A stretch of DNA of 64,000 nucleotides from Brevundimonas sp. (GCA_027531145.1 JAPZRF010000003.1:1-64000), one strand, 5' to 3'. Counted from the first letter of the stretch, positions 28,049 through 37,359 are shown. Numbers and translations: made by a program. The notes: generated by a model not told the origin, from the sequence alone.

Positions 28049-28611
28049 TCCTCGGTGTCCACGCTAAGCGTCGGTGCGCGCAGGTCGCCGATCTGGAAGC
28101 GCTGGGCGATATAGGCGCCCATGGCCGCGACCGCTTCTTGCGCCTTCTGATCCAGCGCCGGGCGCAGGAAGGGTTTGGGGGCATGGCCCGGGTGATGGAC
28201 CATGGGCCCGACGAAATTGCCGCCGATCACCAGGCTGCCACGGGCGACCATCTTGTTGATCGTGCCCATGCTCAATCGCCGCGGACCGCGCCGGGTGTTG
28301 CTGATCGGGCGGGCCTCCTCGGCCACTTTGATCAGGTGGGGCGAGACGCCGTACTCGATGAAGGGGCCGATATAGGAGCCCGGACCGCGCAGTTTGACAT
28401 AGGCGCTGAGACGGCTGCCCTCCGCCCGCGTACCGATGCCGATGGCCCGGCGAAGCTGGCCGGTTTCCACCGGCACATTGGCCCGGGCCTGCTGCTGAAT
28501 GACCTTGGCCCCGGCGCGAAGGCCGCCGCGAATGATGTTGCGCTCAAGGTTCTTGGGCAGCTGGTCCAGCAGGGCGAGCAGCTCAGGACCGCCTGACAGT
28601 CTGATGGTCAT
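28045..28611 (-). CDS. HK97 gp10-family head-tail joining protein
   Basis: A 188-residue protein with the gp10 signature: RGGLRAGAKVIQQQARANVP, VETGQLRRAIGI, then the C-terminal HPGHAPKPFLRPALDQKAQE. These proteins take part in head completion or neck assembly. It is coupled by overlapping start and stop codons on both sides within the connector cluster. Confidence 0.87.
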   Translation of the reverse strand: MTIRLSGGPELLALLDQLPKNLERNIIRGGLRAGAKVIQQQARANVPVETGQLRRAIGIGTRAEGSRLSAYVKLRGPGSYIGPFIEYGVSPHLIKVAEEARPISNTRRGPRRLSMGTINKMVARGSLVIGGNFVGPMVHHPGHAPKPFLRPALDQKAQEAVAAMGAYIAQRFQIGDLRAPTLSVDTEE

Positions 28612-28955
28612 GGCGCGTCTCCTTCGGTGGAGTGGTCTTCCACGATCAGTTCCATCGCCTCGCGCCGGCCCAGCATCGCTGGCCCCGAGATGATCTGCAT
28701 GATCCGTCCACCGATGATCAGCCGCATGTCGGAGGCGAGACCCGGTAGGTAGCGAACCCGAACCCGAGCCGGCCGGTTGGCGATGGTGATCGTCTCGGCC
28801 AGCCGTTCGGCACGGCTTGGCAGGACATCGCGCACCTCGCCCCAGACATTGGCGAACAGCGACCAGGAGGCTTCTTGAGTGCCGTAGGCCGGATCGAGGG
28901 TGACGGTCTTGCGCTCGATCCGCACGCGGGTGTCGAGCTTTGAGGCTAGATCCAT
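28608..28955 (-). CDS. phage head closure / head-tail adaptor protein
   Basis: A 115-residue protein. The start at 28955 (MDLASKLDTRVRIERKT) is preferred because the family begins near an LxxRVxIxR motif; a longer frame overlaps the connector gene further. VWGEVRDVLPSRAERLAETI and RYLPGLASDMRLIIGGR fit SPP1 gp16-like head closure proteins. It is the stopper between connector and tail. Confidence 0.85.
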   Translation of the reverse strand: MDLASKLDTRVRIERKTVTLDPAYGTQEASWSLFANVWGEVRDVLPSRAERLAETITIANRPARVRVRYLPGLASDMRLIIGGRIMQIISGPAMLGRREAMELIVEDHSTEGDAP

Positions 28956-29482
28956 CGGGCGGCCAGCTGGCTTGCCAGGGTGTTGAACGCCAGACATGCG
29001 CCGCCCTCCCGGTTCTGGAACTCGGAGGCGGCCTTCACGAGGATGGCGGCCCGGGCGATCAGGAAGTCCGGGTCGGTCTCGGCAAAACCCGCCGCCAGCG
29101 TGATGGTGATCAGCCCGTCATTGCCAAGCGTCGGCCAGACCTTGCCCGTCGCCGGGCGGATACGGGTCAGGCCGTGCCGGCGGCGCACGACATAGTCGCT
29201 GGCCGCCAGGGTCACGACCGCTCCCGACAGACCCACATACTGGATCTGGGTGACCGCACAGGGCCTGACCGGCACCGCGATCTCGTCCTCCCAGTCCTCA
29301 AGCTCGAGGCTCAAGGTCTGGGGGCAGAGGCGAAGGCCGGTCAGCAGCTCCAGTTCAGCCTGGGCCGCATCGAGCTTGGCAGCCAGCAGCAGGTCCTCGT
29401 CGTCGCCGTCGAGGCGCAGCTGCTGGCGGGCTTCCTCCAGGCTCACCGCGCGGCAGGCCGGAGCGGTGAGCGTGGTGATCAT
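28946..29482 (-). CDS. head-tail connector protein (gp6-like)
   Basis: A 178-residue protein of the HK97 gp6 / phiE125 gp8 type: SLEEARQQLRLDGDDEDLLL near the N-terminus, LLTGLRLCPQTLSLELEDW, then an all-helical C-terminal part. It forms the ring beneath the portal. It overlaps its neighbours by a few bases at both ends. Confidence 0.87.
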   Translation of the reverse strand: MITTLTAPACRAVSLEEARQQLRLDGDDEDLLLAAKLDAAQAELELLTGLRLCPQTLSLELEDWEDEIAVPVRPCAVTQIQYVGLSGAVVTLAASDYVVRRRHGLTRIRPATGKVWPTLGNDGLITITLAAGFAETDPDFLIARAAILVKAASEFQNREGGACLAFNTLASQLAARWI

Positions 29483-29673
29483 TTGGCGCGGGCCTTGGGG
29501 GTCGGCGCGGGCTCGGGATCACCTTCAACAGACCCACCCTCCACAGGCACGGCCAGGCCGCGTTCGTGCAGGATGGCGCCGTCGCCTTCGTTGATCTCGA
29601 AGGTCTGGCCGGGCTGGATATTGTCCGGCCCGACCGCACTCACATGAAGCGTATCAATCGCCTTCATCAGCAT
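29479..29673 (-). CDS. small hypothetical virion-region protein
   Basis: A 64-residue protein between capsid and connector, with an N-terminal beta part (VGPDNIQPGQTFEINEGDGA) and a Pro/Glu/Lys-rich tail (EGDPEPAPTPKARAK). Small proteins at this place in HK97-type operons are sometimes decoration or head-fibre subunits; nothing specific is recognised here. Confidence 0.65.
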   Translation of the reverse strand: MLMKAIDTLHVSAVGPDNIQPGQTFEINEGDGAILHERGLAVPVEGGSVEGDPEPAPTPKARAK

Positions 29674-29692
29674 GGTGCTCTCCTTGCAGGAT

Positions 29693-30922
29693 TTAAGGAG
29701 CGGTCGCCGCGGTAGCGGCGGCAGCGAACGCGCCCTTCACGAAGGCCTCGGGGCGATAGACCGCCAGAGCCAGTCGCTCTTCGGCCAGGATCGTCACGAG
29801 GTTCTTGCGGAAGTTCTGGTCGTCCTCGGTGGAGACCTCGACGCGGGCATCCCAGCGATCAAAGATTTGGGCCCCGAGCCGGAAGGCTCCGGCCAGGAAG
29901 TTGCCCTGCGAGATGGCCTGGGTGGCGACGATCGGCAGGCTCCACAGGGTGGGCGCAAGGGCGCCCTGCGGATTGCCGATCAGATAGGCCCCGGTCGTTT
30001 CCTTCAGGAGCTCGATGCTGGCCCAGTCGGACGGATGCAGGACCGCACCCGTGGTCGGAAGTTCCGCCAGAGCCGATTTGAGGACTGCCAGGCGCAGGAC
30101 ATCGATGCGGGTCACCGGCGCGGGGATGGTGATGGGCGCGGTGAAGGCCGTGGCCTGGGTGTAGATGCCGTTGAGGTCCGTGCCGGTGCCGCCGCCGTTG
30201 AGCAGCTGGTTTTCCTCGACCAGCGCCAGGCCGTAGCGCAGCCGTCCGTCGATATAGGACTGCAGCATCGGGGCATCATCGAGTATCTGGCGGGTGGCCA
30301 GGACCCAGTGGGCGATGGTGGTGACGCTGGAGGTGGCGATGTCGAACTTGATGTCCGACTGAGGCTTCAGCGCGCCGGTCGTTTCCGAAACGGTGGCTGC
30401 GGCATTGGTGAACCCGGTCTCCTTCACATACTGCACCGAGGTGCTGGAGGTCCGGCCCGGGGTGAGCAGGTCGCGCACAGTCAGGCGGCGCTGGCCCGGG
30501 GCCAGAATGCCGGGCAGACGGTCTGGCACGATCAGATCGCCGGCGGAGCCCATCGCGTCCGTGGTCAAGGAGGTGATGATCGCCTTGACCTCGACGCTGG
30601 CCCGGCCGCGTGAAGCCCGCGAGGCCAGGAAGGCCTTCATCTCGTCGGCGGCCAGAACCTGCTCGCCGATCGAGCGGGGGCGGGTCTCATCATCGGCGCC
30701 CTTGCGGGCGATCTTCTGCTCCAGCTCGTCGAGCCGGGCCTTGGCCTCGTTCATGCCGACAAGGGCTTCATCGGCCAGTTGCTTGGTGGCGGCCGACAGG
30801 TCCTCGCCCTTTTGGGCCTTGCCCAGCGCTTCTTCAGCAAGGGCTTTGACCTGGTCGTGCTTGGCGTCGAACGCAGCCTTCACCTCTCCGGCAAGCTGCT
30901 CGGCGGTCTTGGTATCAGTCAT
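29693..30922 (-). CDS. HK97-fold major capsid protein
   Basis: A 409-residue protein. Residues about 1-95 are the Lys/Glu/Ala-rich coiled-coil scaffolding (delta) domain, expected to be removed by the prohead protease. The capsid core shows TDAMGSAGDLIVPDRLPGI, VQYVKETGFTNAA, LALVEENQLLNGGGTGTDLN and a C-terminal VEVSTEDDQNFRKNLVTILA. It follows the protease gene by 24 bases, in typical HK97 order. Confidence 0.95.
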   Translation of the reverse strand: MTDTKTAEQLAGEVKAAFDAKHDQVKALAEEALGKAQKGEDLSAATKQLADEALVGMNEAKARLDELEQKIARKGADDETRPRSIGEQVLAADEMKAFLASRASRGRASVEVKAIITSLTTDAMGSAGDLIVPDRLPGILAPGQRRLTVRDLLTPGRTSSTSVQYVKETGFTNAAATVSETTGALKPQSDIKFDIATSSVTTIAHWVLATRQILDDAPMLQSYIDGRLRYGLALVEENQLLNGGGTGTDLNGIYTQATAFTAPITIPAPVTRIDVLRLAVLKSALAELPTTGAVLHPSDWASIELLKETTGAYLIGNPQGALAPTLWSLPIVATQAISQGNFLAGAFRLGAQIFDRWDARVEVSTEDDQNFRKNLVTILAEERLALAVYRPEAFVKGAFAAAATAATAP

Positions 30923-30945
30923 GGATGTCTCCGGATGTTGGGGGG

Positions 30946-31572
30946 TCAGGCGCGGACGGATCTGGCGAGCGCCGATAGGAAGTCGTTGGAGGGACTGCCG
31001 GGCTCGCCCCGGAGCAGGGAGCTCAGGCCCTTGCCGGCGATCGCGGCGGCCTGAGACTTCGAGAACCCTGCCTCGCGCAGGAAGTCCTCAAACTGGGAGA
31101 GGCTCGGCAGCTGGCCGGCCTCGATGATGGATTTGACCGAGGTGATCAGGGCCTTCTCATTCATCGGAATGGTGACGAGGCTGACCTCATGCAGGGCGAC
31201 CTCGATCAGGTGGCGGGCCTTGCCCACCAGCCGCTCGCGAATGGCGCGGTAGCCGATCGAAAGGCCGCCGATTGCGCCGTCCTTGACCAGGCCGTGGGCC
31301 TCGCGGCCGGTGCGGGTCGACATGGAGAACCGGCCCTTCACGAGCAGGCCATCACTGGTCTCCTCGAACCCGGTCCAGACGCCGGCGGGGCGTTTCTGGT
31401 CGTGGTACATCAGCATCGGCACCGACTTGCGGCTGGCAATCGATGCGGCGATGGCGCCTGGCAGGATCACGTCGCCGCCGAAGTCGAGATTGCCGTAGCC
31501 GGCCGCCAGACCTTCGATCTCGCCGTCATCGGCCAGGGCCTTGGCGTCCAGGACGAAGTCCAGCTCGCTCAT
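30946..31572 (-). CDS. HK97-family prohead protease (S78)
   Basis: A 208-residue maturation protease. Family blocks are visible: GYGNLDFGGDVILPGAI, MLMYHDQKRPAGVW (active-site His), GLVKDGAIGGLSIGYRA (nucleophile Ser) and EVALHEVSLVTIPMNE. It cleaves the capsid scaffolding region during assembly. The start overlaps the portal stop by 4 bases. Confidence 0.94.
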   Translation of the reverse strand: MSELDFVLDAKALADDGEIEGLAAGYGNLDFGGDVILPGAIAASIASRKSVPMLMYHDQKRPAGVWTGFEETSDGLLVKGRFSMSTRTGREAHGLVKDGAIGGLSIGYRAIRERLVGKARHLIEVALHEVSLVTIPMNEKALITSVKSIIEAGQLPSLSQFEDFLREAGFSKSQAAAIAGKGLSSLLRGEPGSPSNDFLSALARSVRA

Positions 31573-32807
31573 TGGGGACCTCCTGGAGTGGTTTGGATCT
31601 GTTGCTGGCCGGCCTGTGTGATCGGTACGTTCTGCATCTGCATGCGGGGCTCATCGCCGCCCTCGACGGGTGGCAGGTTCTCGAGGCTGCGCACTTCGTT
31701 GATGGTCATGACGCCGTTGGTCAGCATCAGCTGGTAGAAGCTGGCCCGGGCAGCGCTGTCGGCGCGCAGCAGGCCTTCGAGATTGAACTCGATGGTGATG
31801 CCGGCCAGCCGGTCAGCGACCGACAGGAGCTGCTTTTCCAGCGCCTGTTCGATGCGTTTTAGCCGTCGGCGCAGGGTGAACTTCTGGAAGCCCAGGGTCT
31901 GTTGTTCGAGCCCGGTGCCCCAGCTGGTGGTCTTTTCGGTATGGCCGACCATGAAGGGCGGCACGCCGAAGAAGCGGCAGACCTCTTCCACCGAGAAGGC
32001 CCGGCTTTGCAGCATCTGGGCGTCTTCGGGGCTGATCGAGAGCTGGACCCAGTCCATGCCCCGGTCGAGCAGCATGGGCCGCCCGGCATTGATCGCGCCG
32101 GCGAACTTCTCCTGCAGCAGCTCCTCGGCCTGCTTCCTCTGGTCGATGGTCAGGGTGTCGGCGGTCTTCAAGAGCCCCGATGGACGCACCCCGTTGCGGA
32201 AGGTGTCGCCCGAGGCTCGCTCGATGGCCTGGGCCAGACCAAAACTCTGGCGGCCGGCGCTCAAGGTGGAGAGCCCGCCCAGCGGATTGCCGCCAAAGCC
32301 GCGGATGTGCAGCACCCGGTCCTGACCAGTGATGATGCGCCGACCCTGATCGACCCACTCATATTCCAGAGCGCCGCTATCGAGGCGGCGGACGGTGACC
32401 AGTTCGGGCGTGATCGGCACGCCCAGCGCGATGATCCGGCCATTACGGGCCCGGACCACCTCGGCATAGGCGTTGCCGTGCAGCTCCAGCGAGGCGCAGA
32501 CGAATTCCCAGAAATCCAGCGCCGTCTGGTCGGCATTGGGGCTGTCGTGAAGAATACGGTAGAGCGGATGATCACTCGCCACCGTGCGAGCGCCGCCGCG
32601 GGTGCGGTAGACCATCAGAGGCAGTGACGCGATCGTGCCGGCCAGCAGATTGACGCAAGCCCAGGCCGCCGCCAGCCCCAGCACCGAGGTGGTATTGACC
32701 GTCTCGCCGCTGGAGGTGGGGACACTGCCCAGCGCCCGGTAAAGACGCGGGTCGGTAAGGCCGATGGAGCGCGCCAGATAACTGACGGCCTTTTGAAGAA
32801 GGTTCAC
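31569..32807 (-). CDS. phage portal protein (HK97 type)
   Basis: A 412-residue protein. GTG 32807 overlaps the TerL stop (GTGA) and is preferred over a much longer upstream frame that runs antisense-like through TerL. Portal hallmarks: VLGLAAAWACVNLLAGTIAS, LPLMVYRT, YRILHDSPNADQTALDFWEF, VGHTEKTTSWGTGLEQQTLG and SLENLPPVEGGDEPRMQMQN. It forms the dodecameric DNA gate and packaging platform. Confidence 0.95.
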   Translation of the reverse strand: MNLLQKAVSYLARSIGLTDPRLYRALGSVPTSSGETVNTTSVLGLAAAWACVNLLAGTIASLPLMVYRTRGGARTVASDHPLYRILHDSPNADQTALDFWEFVCASLELHGNAYAEVVRARNGRIIALGVPITPELVTVRRLDSGALEYEWVDQGRRIITGQDRVLHIRGFGGNPLGGLSTLSAGRQSFGLAQAIERASGDTFRNGVRPSGLLKTADTLTIDQRKQAEELLQEKFAGAINAGRPMLLDRGMDWVQLSISPEDAQMLQSRAFSVEEVCRFFGVPPFMVGHTEKTTSWGTGLEQQTLGFQKFTLRRRLKRIEQALEKQLLSVADRLAGITIEFNLEGLLRADSAARASFYQLMLTNGVMTINEVRSLENLPPVEGGDEPRMQMQNVPITQAGQQQIQTTPGGPQ

Positions 32808-34657
32808 GCGGCCAGACTCTTGAGCCAGTCGTCGATCGTCGCGCCGGTGTCGCTGGCCATGGCTGCTCCAATCGCCATGCAAAGCGCCACGGCTGCGTCG
32901 ATCTTGTTGGTGGCCCTCTGTTTGGAGAGCCAATAATTGTCCCAGCGGTCGGTCTCGATGACCGCCGACATGATCGCTGAGATCAGCACCGGGCTCTTCT
33001 GGAGCCGGATGCGACCCTCGAGCATCATCTCTTCGAGCTGGCGCACAGAGCCCGGCATCCACAGGCCTTGCGGCTCACGGTCAGCGCTCTTGGCGGCCAG
33101 TTTCATGGCCTCGGTCGGCTTGCCGCGTTTGGTGCCGCCCTGGGGGTGTTCGACGAACTCCAGATTGAGCCCGACCTCGGCTATGTCTTCCTCGAACCGG
33201 CGAAAGGCGTAGCGGTCGTAGGCGACCATCTGGACGTCGTAGTCGCGGTCGTATTCGGCCAGCGCCTGTGCGACGTGCCGGAAATTGATGTTCTCGCCCT
33301 GCGGCGCGTGCAGGAAACCGTCACGCACCCAGACCGGATAGGGCTGCTTGTCGCGAAGGGCCCGGGCGGCCAACGTGTCGCCGGGCGTCCAGGCCTCGAT
33401 CCAGGCGTCAAAACAGGGTTTGCCGTCCTGCTCGCCGGTCCTTTGAACGGCGGCGAGCGCTGTGATGTCGCGGTTCTGGCTAAGGTCGAGCCCCAGCCAG
33501 ACCTTTGCGCCCGGGGTGGGCGTGATCTCGCAGAGCAGCGGCTCCAGCGTCGCCCGGGTCATCCAGGCGGTCTCGGCGTCGGTCCAGACGCAGAAGTGAA
33601 GCCGCAGGATGCCGTTGAGCTGGCCCGGGATGGACCTGGCCTGGGCGACCACCTCGGAGAGGTATTCGGCCGTGATGGTCACGCCCAGCAGCGGGTTGGC
33701 CTTGATCCAGCAGTCCGGGTCGTTCAGCGGATCATCGCCGTCGTCGAGGGCGCAGACGTAAGAAAAGGTCGTGTCGTCCAGGACCTCGCCCAGATAGGTG
33801 GGGTCGGTCAGGGCGTCGATATTGCCGGCGGCCACCTTGACCGCGTGTTCGTGTTCCTCCCAGGCGACCGAGTTGCGGTCCGAGCCGGAGTTGGTGATCA
33901 TGAACAGCAGCGGCTCGCGCCGAAACTTGAAGCCGCGCTCCAGCATCTCGATGATCGAACGATCCGGCAGCTCGTGGATCTCGTCGGCAAGGACGAAGTA
34001 CGGCCGAGGACCCGAGCCGGTCTTGCCGGTATCGCGCGACACCGGCCGGAAGAATGAGCCCGACCCATGGTGGGCTATGTTGAACTCGCGGCCAGGACCG
34101 CCGGAGAACTCCAGCCGCTTGGCCAGGGCCGGCGACTGGCGGACCATCTTCACCGCGTCGGAGAAGAGGATGCCGGCCTGTTCGCGCTTGGCGGCAGCGG
34201 CATAGATCTGGGCGCCTGCTTCGCCCGCGGCAGTCATGCCGAAAAGGCCGATGCCGCCGGCAACCGGGGATTTGCCGTTGCCTTTGCCCTGTTCGATATA
34301 GGCCCGGCGAAACCGGCGTCGTCCGTCGGCGCGTTTCCAGCCGAACAGCGAGCCGATGATGAAGGCCTGGCTGGGTTCCAGATGGAACGGCTGGCCCTCG
34401 AACTGGCCCTCGGAGAGCTTGAGCACCTCCTCGAAGAAGCCGAAGGCATGGGCCGCAGCATCGGGATCAAACCTGATACCGTCGGAGCGTTTCAGGTCGT
34501 CCAGATGCCGGCGGCAGGCGTTGCGGACATGGGGTCCGGCGATGATCTCGCCGGCGACCACGGCCTTGGCATAGGCGCTGGTGCGATCAGCCGAAGAAGC
34601 GGTCGGCGGGGTCGGCGTTTTGGTCCGACGCCTGGGTTTCGATGCGGGTTCTGGCAC
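32804..34657 (-). CDS. phage terminase large subunit (TerL)
   Basis: A 617-residue packaging motor. The ATPase domain has Walker A EQGKGNGKSP at residues 122-131 and Walker B YFVLADEIHE at about 218-227, with MITNSGSD as coupling motif. The nuclease domain begins at LGLDLSQNRDITAL (catalytic Asp) and continues with VAYDRYAFRRFEED and a late NKIDAAVALCMAIGAA. It is the HK97-like TerL used with P27-type small subunits. The start lies within the TerS gene. Confidence 0.95.
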   Translation of the reverse strand: MPEPASKPRRRTKTPTPPTASSADRTSAYAKAVVAGEIIAGPHVRNACRRHLDDLKRSDGIRFDPDAAAHAFGFFEEVLKLSEGQFEGQPFHLEPSQAFIIGSLFGWKRADGRRRFRRAYIEQGKGNGKSPVAGGIGLFGMTAAGEAGAQIYAAAAKREQAGILFSDAVKMVRQSPALAKRLEFSGGPGREFNIAHHGSGSFFRPVSRDTGKTGSGPRPYFVLADEIHELPDRSIIEMLERGFKFRREPLLFMITNSGSDRNSVAWEEHEHAVKVAAGNIDALTDPTYLGEVLDDTTFSYVCALDDGDDPLNDPDCWIKANPLLGVTITAEYLSEVVAQARSIPGQLNGILRLHFCVWTDAETAWMTRATLEPLLCEITPTPGAKVWLGLDLSQNRDITALAAVQRTGEQDGKPCFDAWIEAWTPGDTLAARALRDKQPYPVWVRDGFLHAPQGENINFRHVAQALAEYDRDYDVQMVAYDRYAFRRFEEDIAEVGLNLEFVEHPQGGTKRGKPTEAMKLAAKSADREPQGLWMPGSVRQLEEMMLEGRIRLQKSPVLISAIMSAVIETDRWDNYWLSKQRATNKIDAAVALCMAIGAAMASDTGATIDDWLKSLAA

Positions 34658-35069
34658 TGGGCGTCATCCCGAACTCGGCGGCGTAGCGCATCATGTCTGA
34701 GGCGGCCTTGTTGGCTGTGCCCACGAGCGGGTTCTGGATGGCGTTGCCGTTGGAGGTCTTGATCATCAGGCCTCCGGTCAGCTGGTCCTTCTCGGCCATC
34801 TTGGCGATCGCCCGTTCGGCCTGGACCCAGCGGCCATAGGCCTGGGCGTAGGCGGCGAGCGCGGCGCGATCGACCTCGGAGAGAAGCCCGATCTTGTGCA
34901 GCCAGCTGGCCACCCGGTGCCATTCCTCCAGCGCATCGGCGGTCAGGTGCGGCGGCGGATCTGGCAGAGCCGGAATGGTCTTTGCCTCTTTGCGATTAAG
35001 CGGCCGCTTGCCGCGGTTGCCCTCGATCAGTTTCAGATGGGTCGGCTTGGGTTTGGTCCCGGGTTTCAT
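34587..35069 (-). CDS. P27-family terminase small subunit (TerS)
   Basis: A 160-residue protein. The P27-family start is clear: PGTKPKPTHLKLIEGNRGKR, then PPPHLTADALEEWHRVASWL and YAQAYGRWVQAERAI. It binds phage DNA and loads TerL. It overlaps the methylase gene by 74 bases at its start and TerL by 71 bases at its end. Confidence 0.92.
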   Translation of the reverse strand: MKPGTKPKPTHLKLIEGNRGKRPLNRKEAKTIPALPDPPPHLTADALEEWHRVASWLHKIGLLSEVDRAALAAYAQAYGRWVQAERAIAKMAEKDQLTGGLMIKTSNGNAIQNPLVGTANKAASDMMRYAAEFGMTPSARTRIETQASDQNADPADRFFG

Positions 35070-36342
35070 CGGTCATGTCCTGGCCTCGTCCATCGGCAAT
35101 CTCGGCAAACCCGCGCCCATCGCCCTCGAGCGTGGCGGCCTTGCCGGTGAAGTCCTGCCAGCGCTTGACGATGACGTCGGCGTATTTGGGATCGAGCTCC
35201 ATCAACCGGCAGCGCCGGCCCTGCTGCTCGCAGGCGATCAGGGTCGAGCCCGAGCCGCCGAAGAGGTCGACCACCAGAGCGCCGCGCGCCGAGGAGTTCA
35301 GCAAGGCGCGCTCGATCAGGAGTGTCGGCTTGGTGGTGGGGTGAAGGTCGGAGACCCTCGGCCGAGCGATGTTCCAGATGTCCGACTGCTTGCGATCGGG
35401 CACCTGCATGATGCGCGGGCCGTCCTCGTTCCAGCCGTACCAGAGGGGCTCGTATTGGGTGTGGTAGTCCTTGCGGGAGAGGACGAGCGCGTCCTTCACC
35501 CAGATGATGGTCGAGGACCAGTGGAACTTGGCCTCGCGCAGACCCTTGTCGATCGAGGGCCACTCCTGGGCGCTCATCACCACATAGGCCAGCGCACCGG
35601 GCTTGGTGACGGCGTAGAACGAGGCGCAGAAACCGGCCACGAACTGGGCCCAGTCGGCCTCATCCATATGGTCGTTGAGAATCTTACGGGGCTTGTAGCC
35701 CTGTGCGTTGCCGGCTTTGACGGCGCCGTAGTTCACATTCCAGGGCGGGTCGGTGAACAGAAGGTCCCCGCGCTCGCCCTGCATCAGTTTGTCGACGTCG
35801 GTCTGAACGGTGCTGTCGCCGCAGCAGAGGCGATGGTCGCCCATCACCCACACGTCGCCCGGTACCGAGACCGGAACCAGCGGCACATCAGGCACCGTGT
35901 CCGGGTCGGTCAGACCCTCGCTGCTTTGTGCCAGAAGTCCGGCCAGCTCCTCGTCGGAAAAGCCGGTCAGGCCAAGGTCGAAGTCGAAGGCCTGCAGATC
36001 GGCAAGCTCGACGCGGAGCAGGTCGGCGTCCCAGCCGGCGTTCAGCGCCAGCTTGTTGTCGGCCAGCACATAGGCGCGCTTTTGCGCCTCGCTCCAGCCG
36101 GTCGCGACCATCACCGGGATCTCGGCCAGGCCAAGTTTGCGGGCCGCAAGCACACGGCCGTGGCCGGCGATCAGGCCGCCGTCCTCGTCGATCAGAACCG
36201 GCACCGTCCAGCCCCATTCGCGGATCGAGGCGGCGATCTGAGCCACCTGTTCATCGCTATGGGTGCGGGCATTCCGTGCATAGGGCACGAGGTCCGAGAC
36301 GCTTCTGCGCTCGACCTGATCGGCTGGCCAATCCTGCGTCAT
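34996..36342 (-). CDS. orphan DNA methyltransferase with ParB-like N-domain
   Basis: A 448-residue protein. Residues about 10-110 form a ParB/Srx-like nuclease-fold domain (DLVPYARNARTHSDEQVAQI, GLIAGHGRVLAARKLG). Residues about 160-420 are an N4-cytosine/N6-adenine methylase with TDPPWNVNYG (motif IV) and VVDLFGGSGSTLIACEQQGR (motif I). This fusion is common in prophage packaging regions with no cognate nuclease. It probably protects phage DNA from host restriction or marks it for packaging (inference). Confidence 0.9.
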   Translation of the reverse strand: MTQDWPADQVERRSVSDLVPYARNARTHSDEQVAQIAASIREWGWTVPVLIDEDGGLIAGHGRVLAARKLGLAEIPVMVATGWSEAQKRAYVLADNKLALNAGWDADLLRVELADLQAFDFDLGLTGFSDEELAGLLAQSSEGLTDPDTVPDVPLVPVSVPGDVWVMGDHRLCCGDSTVQTDVDKLMQGERGDLLFTDPPWNVNYGAVKAGNAQGYKPRKILNDHMDEADWAQFVAGFCASFYAVTKPGALAYVVMSAQEWPSIDKGLREAKFHWSSTIIWVKDALVLSRKDYHTQYEPLWYGWNEDGPRIMQVPDRKQSDIWNIARPRVSDLHPTTKPTLLIERALLNSSARGALVVDLFGGSGSTLIACEQQGRRCRLMELDPKYADVIVKRWQDFTGKAATLEGDGRGFAEIADGRGQDMTDETRDQTQADPSETDRGQPRQAAA

Positions 36343-36376
36343 GGCGCTCCTTTCGGTGAGCGCCGGGAAAGCGCCG

Positions 36377-36742
36377 TCAGTCGGCCTGTTCGGCCTGAAT
36401 TTCGAAGTGGGTCACAAAGCCCATCAGATAGGGCAGCCCCTTGGGGATGCCGGTCTCGCGCGAGGTGGCCCGGCTGATGGTCCAGCCCATCCAGCGGGTG
36501 ATTGCGGCATCGATCGCGGCTGCGATGGGCAGCCCCGCGTGGATGCCGTTGTGGACGTCGTCAGCGAAGTGGCGGCCGTGGCGGCTATCGAGGAAGTCGC
36601 GGACACCGTCGGCGGCCGCACCGGTGGCCTTGCCAACCGCTGCGAGGGCTTTTGCCCAGGCGTCGCCTGCATCCGTAAATCCCGCGCTGGAACCGTAGAA
36701 TCCCCAGTCAAGATTGCGGGTCGTAAGGGTCGAGTCGGTCAT
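36377..36742 (-). CDS. conserved hypothetical protein
   Basis: A 121-residue protein starting TDSTLTTRNLDWGFYGSSAG. It has a helical Ala-rich middle (AWAKALAAVGKATGAAADGV), FLDSRHGRHFADDVHNGI, and an end WMGWTISRATSRETGIPKGLP. I have seen this type in alphaproteobacterial mobile DNA but do not know a function. It sits between the HNH and methylase genes at the head of the late operon. Confidence 0.7.
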   Translation of the reverse strand: MTDSTLTTRNLDWGFYGSSAGFTDAGDAWAKALAAVGKATGAAADGVRDFLDSRHGRHFADDVHNGIHAGLPIAAAIDAAITRWMGWTISRATSRETGIPKGLPYLMGFVTHFEIQAEQAD

Positions 36743-36924
36743 CGCAGGCTCCGATTTGGCGGAACCACTAACGCTCTGATCGCCGCGCCAATCCAGTCAA
36801 TTAGAACCCGCGCCCAGACTTGTTCGGCCCTGACCCCCGGTCGCTAACTCGCGGTCGTGAAAAGTTTGGACCATGCGCGGTTTCCACCCCGCAGGGCTCC
36901 AAGTTTCGACCCGCCCCCCGGGTC

Positions 36925-37191
36925 TCAGCCGATGGGCCAGCCGTCCGGGCCGGTGCCGACCGTCCTGCGATGGCCGAACTGCTCGGCCGTGCGGGCTTGG
37001 TGGCAGTCGGTGCAGAGGCAGCGGATGTTGCTGTCCTCGTCGCTGCCGCCCTGGGTGAGCGGCACGATGTGGTCGGGCACGGTAGCTTCGCGGACGAGGC
37101 CCCGGGCAGCGCAGTCCTGGCAGAGCGGTTGAGCCCGCAGCCGTCGCAGCCGTTGCTGCACCGCCTGTCGTCCTCGCTTGCGTTCGACCAT
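36925..37191 (-). CDS. HNH endonuclease
   Basis: An 88-residue HNH protein. Start 37191 (MVERKRGRQAVQQRLRRLRA) fits the family; an ATG at 37227 would add 12 residues. Two CxxC pairs (CQDCAARG and CLCTDCH) and the DHIVPLTQGGSDEDSNIR core are visible. HNH proteins next to terminase and portal genes assist DNA packaging. It is the first gene of the late operon. Confidence 0.9.
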   Translation of the reverse strand: MVERKRGRQAVQQRLRRLRAQPLCQDCAARGLVREATVPDHIVPLTQGGSDEDSNIRCLCTDCHQARTAEQFGHRRTVGTGPDGWPIG

Positions 37192-37359
37192 AAGCAGGGC
37201 CCGAAACGAACAACGCCCGAAAGCCATTGGCTCCGGGCGCAGTTCTCAAGTCTCTATTTCGGAAGGTTTAGAGTGTTCGCCTAGTGTCGTCAATGCTGAA
37301 AACACAGAAAGCGCAATAATATCAGTTTGTTACAAGCCTTGCCTAGCGAGTTAAACTGA
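37192..37359 (-). promoter_or_regulatory. putative late promoter region with inverted repeat
   Basis: The gap between the early operon end and the HNH gene is visibly AT-richer. It includes ATCAGTTT (37321-37328) paired with AAACTGAT (37353-37360), an 8-bp inverted repeat directly after the last early gene. It could terminate the early transcript and/or be an operator for the late promoter. No exact -35/-10 pair is assigned. Confidence 0.45.

Noticed and set aside
31569..33062. Longer portal reading frame starting at 33062
   Set aside because: The extra N-terminus overlaps TerL by about 260 bases and is Arg/Gly-rich. GTG 32807 coupled to the TerL stop gives the usual portal N-terminus.
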